From CAZQVN01 sp964596775 (GTDB lineage: Bacteria > Eisenbacteria > RBG-16-71-46 > JABDJR01 > JAWXBZ01): 51,168 nt of DNA. The notes below the pieces were generated by a model. It made no database searches and was not told the origin of the DNA. It was given only the letters and a program-made list of their open reading frames with translations. A program made the position numbers and the translations under genes. Location: assembly GCA_964596775.1 (NCBI GenBank), contig CAZQVN010000024.1, positions 1 through 51,168 of the forward strand, written 5' to 3'. Below are positions 7,366 to 16,432 of the stretch, in pieces. The first letter of the stretch is position 1. The number at the start of each line of letters is the position of its first letter.

Positions 7366-10300
7366 ATGCTGATGACGCTGCTCCTGCGCACGCTGCTTCC
7401 CTTCGGCCTCCCCGTCGTCCTGATCCTGTCCGTATTCTTCCTGGCCCGCCGCCGGTTCGAATTCCTGAAGAAGATTCCGCTCTGGCTCTGGATCACGATC
7501 ATCGTGGTCATCGTGGCGGTGTGGATCCTCGTGATCGTCTGGAACCTGATCGCCCAGCGCCGCCGCGCGAAGGCGATCGAGCAGGGGATCATGAAACAGG
7601 CGCAGTACAGCGCCGACAACGCCACCCCGGCCCGCCGCGCCGAACTCGAGGAAGTGAAGAAGAGCCTGTCCGAGGCGATGGCCACGCTCATGAAGGGGCC
7701 GGACGGCAAGAAGGCGCTCTACACGCTCCCCTGGTACATGATCATCGGGCCGCCGGCCATCGGCAAGACGACGGTGATCGTCAACTCCGGGCTCAACTTT
7801 CCCGGGTTGACCACGGCCAAGCGGATGCGCGGCTCCGGCGGCACCCGCAACTGCGACTGGTGGTTTTCCACCGACGCCATCCTTCTCGACACCGCCGGCC
7901 GTTACGCCCAGAGCGCCGACCGCACCGAGACGGAAACGGAGTGGTTCGGCTTTCTCGACCTGCTCAAGAAGCACCGGAGCAAGGGGCCGATCAACGGGCT
8001 GATCCTCGGCTACAGCATGGAAACGCTGATCCAGGCCGACGAAACGCAGATCGTCAACGACGCGCGGGAACTCCGCCAGCGGATGGACGAGATCCTCGAC
8101 CGCCTCGGCTGGACGTATCCCGTGTACATCCTCTACACGAAGTGCGACCTGATCAACGGTTTCGCCGACTACTTCTCGTCGCTCTCCCCGGTGGAGCGGC
8201 AGCAGGTGTGGGGAGCCACCTACGAGGTGTCCACGGCCAACGACCAGGACGCCGCGCCGCGCTTCAAGGCGGAGTTCGACGCGCTCTGCCGGCGCCTGAG
8301 GGACCTCCGCGTCCGCCGCATGGCCTCGCTGGACAAGGGCGACGCCTGGGGGCGCACGTTCATGTTCCCGGAGGAGTTCGCCTCGCTCCGCGGCAAGCTC
8401 CACCTGTTCGTGGAAACGCTGTTCGAGCCGAACCCGTTCAAGAAGGACGTGCCGGTGTTCCGCGGCACCTACTTCTCCAGCGGCAAGCAGGAAGGCAAGC
8501 CGTTCGAGATGGTCGTCAAGAAGATCCAGGCGATCCTCGGCAAGGGGGTTGAGGACAAGGCGGAGGTCCAGCCGGAGAAGGAGGACGCCTACTTCGTCCG
8601 CGACCTGTTCGTGAAGGTCTTGAAGAGCGACCGGGACCTCGTCCGCCGCACCCACACCGCCGGGGCGAAGTTCGCCAAGGTGCAGATCATGGGCTCCGCG
8701 GCGTTCCTGGCGCTGTCGCTCCTGTCGTGCCTGTGGATCGGCTTTTCCTGCACGCGGCTGGGGTCGCGCATGGACACGACGAAGACGATGGCGCTCTCGG
8801 TCAAGGGCGACGGAAGCGCCGGACTCGACCTGCAGACGCTGGACCACCTGGACAAGCTCCGGAAGGCCGTGCGCAGCTCGTGGAGCGCGTTTCCGCTGAA
8901 CGTGGCGTACACCGTGCGCGACTCGGCGGTGGCCGTGTACCTCGACGCCAGCCGCAAGCGGATCCTCGTGCCGATCGAGGAGCGGATTTCCGAGGACCTG
9001 AACGACGCGCGGCGCCTGAACGCGGACCAGACGCGCCGGGCCCTGCGGGCGGAACTGCTGCTGCTGTCGCCGAAGGATGTCGGGTCGCTCGGCAGCCGGG
9101 ACGACCTGGCCTCGGTGCTCGCCCAGTACGGATTCGAGAACATGGCCGAGGACAGCCCGTCGATGAAGCAGCTGAAGGGGCTGGTGGACGAGTTCCTCCG
9201 GGCCGGCGTGCCGCTGTACCCGGCCGAACAGCGCCGCTACGAGCTGGAATCCGGCGCCCGCCGCCTCGATGAAACGCACGAGCGCCGCGAGTACTTCGAC
9301 GGGCTCGTGGCCCAGGCCGGCCGCTGCGCCCCGGACCTCACGCTGCAGTCCCTGGCCGGCGACCAGTCGATCCTTCTCTCGCGCGATGCCGTCGTTCCGG
9401 CCGCGTTCACCCGGGCCGGCTGGGAAAAGTGCGTGAGCCCGGAGATCAAGAACGTGAACAGGACGATGGAGGCGGACGCGCGCCTCATCGAAAAGGTGGG
9501 GATCACGGCGGTCAACAAGGCGCCCACCGAGGACGAGCTGATGGAGCTCTACATCGAGCGGTTTCCGGAGGCGTGGACGCTGTTCTTCGAGGGGGTGGCC
9601 CTGCGCGACTACAGCGGCTGCTCCGACGCCGAGGGGGATCTCAAGAGCCTGAAGCGCCGGAACGGGTCGCCGCTGATGAAGATGATGGAGGCCGCCGCGG
9701 CCGAGTCGAAGCTGAACGAGGGGCTGCTCGGATCGAAGCATCTCGAGGCGATCAACAAGGCGGTGCGCCCGATCCACGCGTTCGTGGACGCGCCGAAGGA
9801 CGACGAGAGCCCGGCGGACGCCTACGCGAACCAGCTCAACAACGTCTACGACCAGGTGGCGGCCTGCGCCGAGGATCCGAAGACGCAGATCGACGCCGCG
9901 GTGCTCCGCAAGGCGGAAAACTGGGCCGCCGACTACGCGGACCGCTTTGCCGGCAACGAGCTGGCCCGCGCCATCTCCACGCTGCTCAAGCGGCCGGTCC
10001 TGATGACCCGCGTCGTGGCGTCGTCGGAGGGGAAGGGACGGGTCCAGGGCAGCTGGGAGGCGGACGTGGTGGACTTCTTCGACAGCCGCCTCGCCCGCAA
10101 GTACCCGTTTGCGAACAGCGAGGACATGGCCGCTCCCGAGGACGTGGTGGCATTCTTCGGCGCCGACGGGATTCTCGAATCGTTCCGGAAGACGCTGGAG
10201 GACTCGGGCGCCGAGGTGTCGCCGGGGTTCAAGCGCTGCCTCGACGCCGCCGGCGATGTCCGCTCGGCGCTCCGGATGTCCGGCAACTCCATCAAGATCA

Positions 10301-10728
10301 GCTTCAACATGAAGGCCGGCGAGGTCCGCCCCATCCAGGGAGCGGCGAACGGCGCGGAGAACAACAAAAAGATCGACCAGGTGACGCTGACGATCAACGG
10401 CACGAGCCTCGTGGACCAGCGGGCCCGCGCCGAAAAGACGTTCAACTGGTCCAGCGACGACAACAATTTCAACTGCTCGCTGCTCCTGTCCTATACGGGC
10501 GGCAACCAGAAGATCGCGGAAAAGGGATTCTCCTCCGTGTGGGGCGTCTGCCAGCTGTTCGACGACGCCCGGGTGTCCGGCGGCAACACGCTGACCTGGC
10601 CGTTCGAGAAGGAGGGGATCGAGGTCGACTTCACGCTGACGATGCGGAGCGGGCAGGACTGCCCGCTGTTCCGCGGGTCCGCGTTCCGCAATTTCAAGAG
10701 GTCCATTCCCGGCTCGATCGTGAACTGA
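7366..10728 (+). CDS. tssM: TssM (IcmF) inner-membrane channel protein
   Basis: TssM spans the envelope and, with TssJ and TssL, forms the docking complex. This protein is 1120 residues. Two N-terminal membrane helices (about 5-22 and 38-60) precede a cytoplasmic NTPase-like domain with Walker A GPPAIGKT (128-135) and Walker B-like AILLDTAGRY (171-180), so the nucleotide site looks intact. A third helix at about 438-463 leads into the long periplasmic region. ATG 7366 follows the tssL stop directly and gives a standard membrane-anchored start. Length and domain order are normal for the family. Confidence 0.97.
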   Translation: MLMTLLLRTLLPFGLPVVLILSVFFLARRRFEFLKKIPLWLWITIIVVIVAVWILVIVWNLIAQRRRAKAIEQGIMKQAQYSADNATPARRAELEEVKKSLSEAMATLMKGPDGKKALYTLPWYMIIGPPAIGKTTVIVNSGLNFPGLTTAKRMRGSGGTRNCDWWFSTDAILLDTAGRYAQSADRTETETEWFGFLDLLKKHRSKGPINGLILGYSMETLIQADETQIVNDARELRQRMDEILDRLGWTYPVYILYTKCDLINGFADYFSSLSPVERQQVWGATYEVSTANDQDAAPRFKAEFDALCRRLRDLRVRRMASLDKGDAWGRTFMFPEEFASLRGKLHLFVETLFEPNPFKKDVPVFRGTYFSSGKQEGKPFEMVVKKIQAILGKGVEDKAEVQPEKEDAYFVRDLFVKVLKSDRDLVRRTHTAGAKFAKVQIMGSAAFLALSLLSCLWIGFSCTRLGSRMDTTKTMALSVKGDGSAGLDLQTLDHLDKLRKAVRSSWSAFPLNVAYTVRDSAVAVYLDASRKRILVPIEERISEDLNDARRLNADQTRRALRAELLLLSPKDVGSLGSRDDLASVLAQYGFENMAEDSPSMKQLKGLVDEFLRAGVPLYPAEQRRYELESGARRLDETHERREYFDGLVAQAGRCAPDLTLQSLAGDQSILLSRDAVVPAAFTRAGWEKCVSPEIKNVNRTMEADARLIEKVGITAVNKAPTEDELMELYIERFPEAWTLFFEGVALRDYSGCSDAEGDLKSLKRRNGSPLMKMMEAAAAESKLNEGLLGSKHLEAINKAVRPIHAFVDAPKDDESPADAYANQLNNVYDQVAACAEDPKTQIDAAVLRKAENWAADYADRFAGNELARAISTLLKRPVLMTRVVASSEGKGRVQGSWEADVVDFFDSRLARKYPFANSEDMAAPEDVVAFFGADGILESFRKTLEDSGAEVSPGFKRCLDAAGDVRSALRMSGNSIKISFNMKAGEVRPIQGAANGAENNKKIDQVTLTINGTSLVDQRARAEKTFNWSSDDNNFNCSLLLSYTGGNQKIAEKGFSSVWGVCQLFDDARVSGGNTLTWPFEKEGIEVDFTLTMRSGQDCPLFRGSAFRNFKRSIPGSIVN

Positions 10729-10741
10729 GGTTGTGACCGCA

Positions 10742-11704
10742 ATGTCCGTCGACACGTTCGGTTGTTTCGGAAAACTGCCGGTTTCGCGCGAGTTCCTCGT
10801 GGAGGGGAGCCGCGTGCTGTCGGAAAGCCGCTTCGACCGCTGGGTCGGCGAGGGGATCGGCCTGTCCAAGGCGCGCCTCGGCCCCCGCTACGACGAAAAG
10901 GTGATGTCGTTCCCGGTCTGGCGCTTTCTCTGGACCGGCGGCACCGGCACGTCGCTCCTGGCCGGCGCCATGAAACCGAGCCTCGACGGGGCCGGGCGGC
11001 GTCACCCGATGTCCGCCTACCTGGTGACGGAAGCCCGCGGCGCCGCGGCCGCGGGACCCCTGAAACCGGTGCTGTACGAGCCGGCCGTGGAGCAGGCGTC
11101 GGGGTTGATCGCCGGCGCCGCCGCCGCGAACACCCCGCCCGAGGTTCTGGAACTCGTCCGCAAGGCCCCGCCGCCGCGCATCGACCGCGCGGCCGCTGAA
11201 AGCGCCTGCCGCGCGTTCGCGAGCGGCAGGAAGATCTCGGAGTTCTTCGACGAGTGTCTCGGCGACCCGGGGTCGCCGCTCCGTTACCAGGTGATGCAGG
11301 CGTTTGCCGAAACCGTGGATCACTTCCGGAGCCGGAATCCGAAGGACATCCGCGTCGGTCTCCGCTGCCCGGTGACCGCCGGCAACGGCGAACAGGGAGC
11401 CATGGAAGCCGCGTTCTGGGTCGACATGATCGCGCGAAGAATGAAGAAACAACTGGACGGTTACAACGTATTTCGCTCCTGTCCCGCGGAAGGATCCGCC
11501 GCGGATCTCCTTTTCTTCTTCGCGGAGCCGTCCGGCACGCAGTGGATCATGCTCATCGACCGCGACGTGGACATCGAGTCGGTGAGCTGCCTGGATCGCC
11601 CGTACGGGGGAGATCCGGTGGCGCGGATGGAGCCGCAGTTGAAGCGGCTCATGGAGTCGCCGGATGCGGTGCTCGGGGATCTGCTGACGTGGGCGGAGGG
11701 GTAG
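10742..11704 (+). CDS. tagF: TagF-type T6SS post-translational repressor
   Basis: The 320-residue protein opens FGCFGKLPVSREFLV and continues with FDRWVGEGI and FPVWRFLW, the signature of TagF (ImpM/SciT family). In studied systems TagF represses T6SS assembly until signalling relieves it, in the same circuit as a kinase and FHA protein; both are present here. I prefer ATG 10742 to the GTG at 10733, because GAGG at 10727-10730 would abut the GTG but sits 11 nt from the ATG. It closes the plus-strand operon; the next gene has its own promoter. Confidence 0.93.
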   Translation: MSVDTFGCFGKLPVSREFLVEGSRVLSESRFDRWVGEGIGLSKARLGPRYDEKVMSFPVWRFLWTGGTGTSLLAGAMKPSLDGAGRRHPMSAYLVTEARGAAAAGPLKPVLYEPAVEQASGLIAGAAAANTPPEVLELVRKAPPPRIDRAAAESACRAFASGRKISEFFDECLGDPGSPLRYQVMQAFAETVDHFRSRNPKDIRVGLRCPVTAGNGEQGAMEAAFWVDMIARRMKKQLDGYNVFRSCPAEGSAADLLFFFAEPSGTQWIMLIDRDVDIESVSCLDRPYGGDPVARMEPQLKRLMESPDAVLGDLLTWAEG

Positions 11705-11769
11705 TTCCGAAGGTGCCGGATCGACGCGCGGCAGCGCAATCCGGACATGCGAGACCCGGCGGGTCGGGC

Positions 11770-11801
11770 GAGGGGATTCCCCTCCACGTTGCTGCTATAA
11801 T
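11770..11801 (+). promoter_or_regulatory. Sheath-operon promoter with dyad at -35
   Basis: A perfect -10 hexamer TATAAT occupies 11796-11801, ending 9 nt before the ATG at 11811. No -35 consensus is present at the right distance. Instead an inverted repeat, GAGGGGA-T-TCCCCTC (11770-11784), is centred about 31 nt before the expected transcription start. This arrangement suggests a regulator-dependent promoter and a nearly leaderless mRNA. Confidence 0.5.
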
Positions 11802-11810
11802 CCGACCGCA

Positions 11811-12917
11811 ATGAAAATCCCCTACCGTATTCTTCTCATGGGCGATTTCGCGCCCGGCTCGCGTGATACGGATGCCGTGGCGCGGCGCGCCGACGGCGAG
11901 ACGTTCGGGCCGCTGCTGACCGAATGGACGGGCCGCCCCCGCCTCGACTTCAATGATGCCGATCCCGAAACGCTCCGTCTCGAATCCGCATGGCGGTCGC
12001 TTCACTTTCTGATCCGCCGCCTGAAACTCCGGGAAGACATCGTCGTGGATGTTCTTGCCGCCACCGAAGCGAACTGGCTGGAGAAGCTCCGGACACTGAT
12101 CGGCCGTGAGTCCGGGGATGCGGGAACCGAGCCGCTCGGCCTGATCGTGGCCGCCTGGACATTGTCCCCGGTGGAAGGCTCCGCCGTGACGTTGCTGCGC
12201 GAGGGGGCGGAAGCCGCCCGGACCGCCGGCGCTCCCCTGCTCGCCGGCCTGACGCTCGAGGCCGCCGATGGATTGATCGCGGACCCCGCGTGGGCGGCGT
12301 TCCGTGCCGGGGAGTCGGCGGACTGGCTGGGAGTGGCGGTGAACCGCTTCCTGCTCCGGGGTGAGGGGCCGGGTGTGCCGGTGTTCGCCGCCCCCGCGCT
12401 GGCCGTGGCCGTGGCCGCCGGCCGGTCGCACGCGGAACACCGCTGGCCGACGCATCTCTCCGGATCGATTCTCGAGGACCTCCCGATTCATGAAACGAAG
12501 GACGGTTTCATCCCGACCGAGGTGCTGCTCCAGCCGGACCGGATCGCGGCGCTCGAGGCCGGCGGGCTGATCCCGCTTGTCGCGGCCAGGAACAAGGACC
12601 AGGCCCGCGTGCCTGGTGCCCCCTCCGCCCACCTGGAGCGCCCCCTGTCCGTCCGGATCGCCGCCGCGCGGTTGACGGCGCTGCTCGGTCACCCGCTGCG
12701 CGCGTCGCGGGGGATCGCCGAGCCGGAAGCCTTCGAGTCCGAGGTCCGGAAGATCATCAAGACGGCGATCCCGTCGATCGCCGAGTACACGATCCACGTG
12801 GTGCCCGACCCGACAGGGCAGGATCAATCGTACCGGCTGACCCTGGAGTTCCGGGCCGTCCCGCCGATCCTGACCGAGCCCCGGGACATGAAACTCGATT
12901 TCCGTTTCGGGCGCTGA
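11811..12917 (+). CDS. Short TssC-like T6SS sheath protein
   Basis: This 368-residue protein opens with IPYRILLMGDFAP, which resembles the first strand of TssB (VipA). It then moves into TssC (VipB) landmarks: LESAWRSLHFL (57-67), EPLGLIVAAW (107-116), VNRFLLR (177-183) and FIPTEVLLQPDRIAALEAGG with a C-terminal beta-tail. TssC is usually about 490 residues, so this is a shortened version. It lies 26 nt before a second, fuller fusion, and the two share LE.AWR.L and VNRFLLR. A mixed sheath of two fused subunits is plausible, as is a cap or regulatory role for this one. There is a TATAAT box but no Shine-Dalgarno. Confidence 0.78.
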   Translation: MKIPYRILLMGDFAPGSRDTDAVARRADGETFGPLLTEWTGRPRLDFNDADPETLRLESAWRSLHFLIRRLKLREDIVVDVLAATEANWLEKLRTLIGRESGDAGTEPLGLIVAAWTLSPVEGSAVTLLREGAEAARTAGAPLLAGLTLEAADGLIADPAWAAFRAGESADWLGVAVNRFLLRGEGPGVPVFAAPALAVAVAAGRSHAEHRWPTHLSGSILEDLPIHETKDGFIPTEVLLQPDRIAALEAGGLIPLVAARNKDQARVPGAPSAHLERPLSVRIAAARLTALLGHPLRASRGIAEPEAFESEVRKIIKTAIPSIAEYTIHVVPDPTGQDQSYRLTLEFRAVPPILTEPRDMKLDFRFGR

Positions 12918-12942
12918 ACCCGCCCGCTCAGGAGGTGGACTG

Positions 12943-14424
12943 ATGACGACGAACGATCCTGGAGGAGCCCTGGCCGCGGGCTGGATGCCGCTTCGCCTGG
13001 TTGCCGTGTCTCCGCTGGCGGGGCACAACAAGGAACGCCCCGAGGGGCTGCTGCGCATCACGAAGGAAAATCTCGATGCCGTGATGGAGAACGTGGCGCC
13101 CTCGCTGACGCTCAAGGTGGCGAATCCGGCGGATGGCGACAAGCCCGTCGAGGTGACGATCCGGTTCCGGTCGCTCGCCGACTTTTCGCCGGTGCGATGG
13201 ATCGCGGCGATCCCCGCGCTCGCGGAACTCGCGAAGGATCGTGCGAACGACGCAGTCGTCACGAGGTTCCTCGACGCGATCCTCCATCACCCGGCGTTCC
13301 TGGAGCTGGAGGCGGCATGGCGCGGCCTCCGCTACCTGGCGGACCGCGGCGAGGCGGGGGAGGGGACGCTGACGCCGCTCGTGCTCGAGGCGCTGGCGCT
13401 CCACGCCGGCGAGGACGAAACCGACCGCTTCCGGACCGTGGTGTTCGACCCGGACTACGAGGACAGGGCCGACGTGCCGATGGCCGCGGTGATCGCCGAC
13501 CGGGTGTACGAGCACACGCCGGCCTCGCTGGCGAAGCTCACGCACTACGCCGGCCTCGCGAACGCGCTCCAGTCGCCGTACATCGCCGGCGTGGGGGCCG
13601 CGATGTTCGGGATGAAGAACCTGGCGCACCTGCCGAACCTGGCCGACCTCGTCACCCGCACCACCGGCGGCCCGTGGACGAACTGGAACGCGTTCCAGAA
13701 GGAAAACACGTCGCGCTGGATCTGCCTGACGGTGAACCGCTTCCTGCTCCGGGCGCCGCACGGCGAGGGGGCCGCGGAGGGCGCCGATTACGTGTACCGC
13801 GAAACCGTGGACCCCGCGCACCCCGAGTGGCTCTGCTGGGGGAACGCGGTGTGGGCGGTCGGGGCCAGCATGGCCCGCAGTTTCGCGGAGCACGGACACT
13901 GCGCCGCGGCCGACGGGCTGTCCGGCACCGGGGGCCATCACGGCCTGCCGACCCGCGAACTCAAGGAGAGCCCGACGAAGTCGGTGCGCATGAGCACCGA
14001 GATCCTCATCTCCGACGAGAAGGCGTGGGAGCTCTGCCGCGCCGGATTCACGCCGCTCATCGGCATGGCCGACGGCGACATCGCCTACTTTCCGTTTCTC
14101 GGCAACGCGTACCGGGCGCGGCTCGGCAGCCTGACGATCGACCAGGCGCTGACGTACCAGCTCTACGCCGGGCAACTGTCGCATCTCGTGTTGAAACTCG
14201 CGGCCACCCAGCCCGCCGGGAGCCCCGAGGAGGTGTGCGGCTGGTTCCAGCAGCAGATCTTCACGCACCTCTCGCCGTTCGTCGGCGACGCGCCGGGCAC
14301 GCATGTGCAGGTGACCCCCGCGGCCACGGAAGGGGGCGGCGCCGCCGCGGCGATCAAGGTGACCCCCACGTTCAAGATCCAGGACAAGAAGTTCGACCTC
14401 GAGCTGGGGGTGGGGCTGCGATGA
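12943..14424 (+). CDS. TssB-TssC fusion, T6SS contractile sheath protein
   Basis: The 493-residue protein joins two normally separate sheath subunits. Residues about 13-98 carry TssB features: MPLRLVAVSPLAG, LLRITKENLDAVMENVAPSL and VTIRFRSLADFSP. From about 105 it is TssC: PAFLELEAAWRGLRYL (117-132), VNRFLLRAP (264-272), and STEILISDEKAWELCRAGF (351-369) followed by a C-terminal beta-tail. TssB and TssC together form the contractile sheath that ClpV recycles. No separate tssB or full-length tssC was found in the window, so this fusion and its neighbour must be the sheath unless another copy lies elsewhere. AGGAGG lies about 6 nt before the ATG. Its stop overlaps the next start (ATGA). Confidence 0.9.
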   Translation: MTTNDPGGALAAGWMPLRLVAVSPLAGHNKERPEGLLRITKENLDAVMENVAPSLTLKVANPADGDKPVEVTIRFRSLADFSPVRWIAAIPALAELAKDRANDAVVTRFLDAILHHPAFLELEAAWRGLRYLADRGEAGEGTLTPLVLEALALHAGEDETDRFRTVVFDPDYEDRADVPMAAVIADRVYEHTPASLAKLTHYAGLANALQSPYIAGVGAAMFGMKNLAHLPNLADLVTRTTGGPWTNWNAFQKENTSRWICLTVNRFLLRAPHGEGAAEGADYVYRETVDPAHPEWLCWGNAVWAVGASMARSFAEHGHCAAADGLSGTGGHHGLPTRELKESPTKSVRMSTEILISDEKAWELCRAGFTPLIGMADGDIAYFPFLGNAYRARLGSLTIDQALTYQLYAGQLSHLVLKLAATQPAGSPEEVCGWFQQQIFTHLSPFVGDAPGTHVQVTPAATEGGGAAAAIKVTPTFKIQDKKFDLELGVGLR

Positions 14425-15578
14425 GGCGGTTCCCGTCGCGTCCGCTGCTCGCCGCCCTGCTCGTGACGCTCTCCGCCTGCTCCAGTTCGACCCGCACGGA
14501 ACTTCCGGCGTGGTCGGAAGCCGTGCTGCCGTCCTACAGCGCGTCCACCGTGCTCCTCGGCGTGGCGTTCAACTCCAGCCGCGCCATCGCGGTGGGCGCC
14601 GAAGTCGGAGCCGGAACCGCGAAACCGGTGATGCTCGACAACCCCGGCGGCGGCTGGGGCGCCATCTTTCCCCCGGACCTGCCGGTATCGGGCACGCTGA
14701 CCGGTGTCGCGTTCACGAAGGACGGCGAGGGGATCGTGACGGGATTCGAGGGGACCACGATGCCGGCCCCGTTCCTGTTCGACGAGCGGGGCGGCTGGCA
14801 CCGTCCGACGCTGACCGGCTCCAACGGCACGCTGGCCGCGGCGGTCCGGGCCGGCGGCGATTCCATGTGGGTCTGCGGCGCGGCCGACGGCGGCCTGTTC
14901 TACATGAGCACGAACGCGCTGAACTGGACCCGTGTTCCGGCCGGCCTCGGAACACCCCAGGAAAAGGGGTTCCGCGACCTCAGCTACCGCGACGGCGTCG
15001 TCTACGCCTGCGGCTGGGACGACGGGGAGGAGCCGTATTCCGTGGTGATGGCCAATGCCGGCGGCGGATGGCAGAAACTCCCGAACCCCGACCCGGCCAC
15101 GCTCGACGTGGAGTTCGACTCGATCCTGATCGACGACGAGGGGACGCTGTGGGTCGGCGGTCACGTCGTCGAAGGGGTTCCCCAGGGCGACGTCATCCTG
15201 CTCAAGGACGTGGCGCGGCTCTACCGCCGTCCGCGGGGCGGCGTGTGGTCGCGGGTGACGCTCCCCGCGCCGGACCAGATCGGGTCGATCACCGACATCG
15301 TGCAGATGTCGTGGGGCACGATCTATTTTGCGGCCGGCGGCGACGTGCGGCTGCTCGTCTGGGCCAACAGCGAGGTCCGCGAGATCGTCCTTCCGGAGCT
15401 CGACGGAACGCTGAACGCGCTGGCGGAGGGGCCGGGGGGGATGCTGTACGCCGCGGGAGCGAAGCTCGGCGGCGCGGCGGGAGCCACGTTCGTTCCGCTG
15501 ATGCTCAAGGGGCGGGTCGGTCCGGCGACTACTTCGGCATCACTTCCGGGCGCGGCGGGCCGCCCAGCACTTCCATGA
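14421..15578 (+). CDS. Propeller-like lipoprotein, function unknown
   Basis: A short signal sequence with lipobox LSAC is followed by about 365 residues of repeated strands with tryptophans and Gly-rich turns (GTLTGVAFTKDGEGIVTGF, DSMWVCGAADGGLFYMS, GTLWVGGHVVEG). This is typical of a beta-propeller of the sorting/BNR or YCF48-like kind. It begins inside the stop of the sheath fusion (ATGA), so it is translationally coupled to a T6SS gene, yet it should be exported as an envelope lipoprotein. No T6SS family is recognised. Its 3' end overlaps the convergent gene by 50 nt. Confidence 0.75.
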   Translation: MRRFPSRPLLAALLVTLSACSSSTRTELPAWSEAVLPSYSASTVLLGVAFNSSRAIAVGAEVGAGTAKPVMLDNPGGGWGAIFPPDLPVSGTLTGVAFTKDGEGIVTGFEGTTMPAPFLFDERGGWHRPTLTGSNGTLAAAVRAGGDSMWVCGAADGGLFYMSTNALNWTRVPAGLGTPQEKGFRDLSYRDGVVYACGWDDGEEPYSVVMANAGGGWQKLPNPDPATLDVEFDSILIDDEGTLWVGGHVVEGVPQGDVILLKDVARLYRRPRGGVWSRVTLPAPDQIGSITDIVQMSWGTIYFAAGGDVRLLVWANSEVREIVLPELDGTLNALAEGPGGMLYAAGAKLGGAAGATFVPLMLKGRVGPATTSASLPGAAGRPALP

Positions 15579-16302
15579 ACTTCTTGAACAGGTCGAGCCC
15601 CGGCCATTCGCGGTTCCGGAGGTCCCCGTTCTCGGCCGCCCAGCGCGGCGCCAGCACCAGCGGGATCAGCCGCGGCGGTTCCCCGGTGAGGTCCGCGGTC
15701 ATCCAGGCCAGCGGCGCCGACATCGGGATCGGCATGGGAACCTTGGCCACGCCGTGCCCGAACACGTCCTCGCACCAGTGCGCCGGCGACGTGACGATGT
15801 AGTCGCGGCAGGCCACCGGGCGCTCCTCGTACACGGAGCAGGCCTCGTCCACGAGGAACGGACAGTCGATCTTCATCTGGAAATACTTGATGTTCAGCGC
15901 GCGGTGGGGATCGGCGCCGACCTCCATGTCGAGCATCCCGTCGATCATGTTCTCGGCGGCCAGCCGGTCGTGGACGGCCTCGAAACGCCCGAGGACCGCG
16001 GCCTTCCGCACCGGCACCATCCGCTCCACGGAATCGGCCAGGAAGAACGCCTCGGGGATCGACAGCGGCACCATCTGGCGGCAGCAGGCGGCGCAGCCGC
16101 TCCGGCAGGAGATTTCCTTCCCTTCCTTTTCCTCGGCGCGGCAGGCTCGCGCCGCGATGACGCTCGTCAGTTCGTGGGCGGTGGGGACGAGGTCGGAAAG
16201 GCGGGTCGGTCCCGTGTCGACACGGACCCGGCCCCGGATCTTTCCGGTTTGCGTTCCCATTTCCACGTCCATCAGGACGAACCGGTCTTCGTCGAACGTC
16301 AT
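15529..16302 (-). CDS. YkgJ-family cysteine-cluster protein
   Basis: The 257-residue protein contains the signature CRSGCAACC followed, about 80 residues later, by CPFLVDEACSVYEERPVACR. This is the YkgJ/UPF0153 metal-chelating cysteine cluster thought to bind zinc or iron. A good GGGAG ribosome-binding site lies about 7 nt before the ATG. The gene is on the strand opposite the sheath operon and its 3' end overlaps the lipoprotein gene by 50 nt tail-to-tail. There is no obvious link to secretion; it may be a housekeeping gene caught between T6SS blocks. Confidence 0.9.
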   Translation of the reverse strand: MTFDEDRFVLMDVEMGTQTGKIRGRVRVDTGPTRLSDLVPTAHELTSVIAARACRAEEKEGKEISCRSGCAACCRQMVPLSIPEAFFLADSVERMVPVRKAAVLGRFEAVHDRLAAENMIDGMLDMEVGADPHRALNIKYFQMKIDCPFLVDEACSVYEERPVACRDYIVTSPAHWCEDVFGHGVAKVPMPIPMSAPLAWMTADLTGEPPRLIPLVLAPRWAAENGDLRNREWPGLDLFKKFMEVLGGPPRPEVMPK

Positions 16303-16365
16303 GCCGTCTCCCGGTGTGCGCGCGGGGCGATGCGCCCTCGCCGTGATTCCGCGGGATGAGCCGCG

Positions 16366-16405
16366 GGGAAAAAGACGGGCGCGGAGCCGCTTGAGCTCCG
16401 CGCCC
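16366..16405 (-). terminator. Intrinsic terminator downstream of hcp
   Basis: A perfect 11-bp inverted repeat, GGGCGCGGAGC (16377-16387) and its complement (16395-16405), encloses a 7-nt loop. On the minus strand the hairpin is followed by CCGTCTTTTTCCC, giving a U-tract. It lies 28 nt past the hcp stop. Confidence 0.88.
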
Positions 16406-16432
16406 GGAGGGTACCGAGTTGGTGAAACGGGA

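Noticed and set aside
7324..10869. 1181-codon minus-strand frame opposite tssM
   Set aside because: It mirrors the tssM codon pattern. tssM has Walker motifs and membrane helices; the antisense frame has only low-complexity Arg/Val/His sequence.
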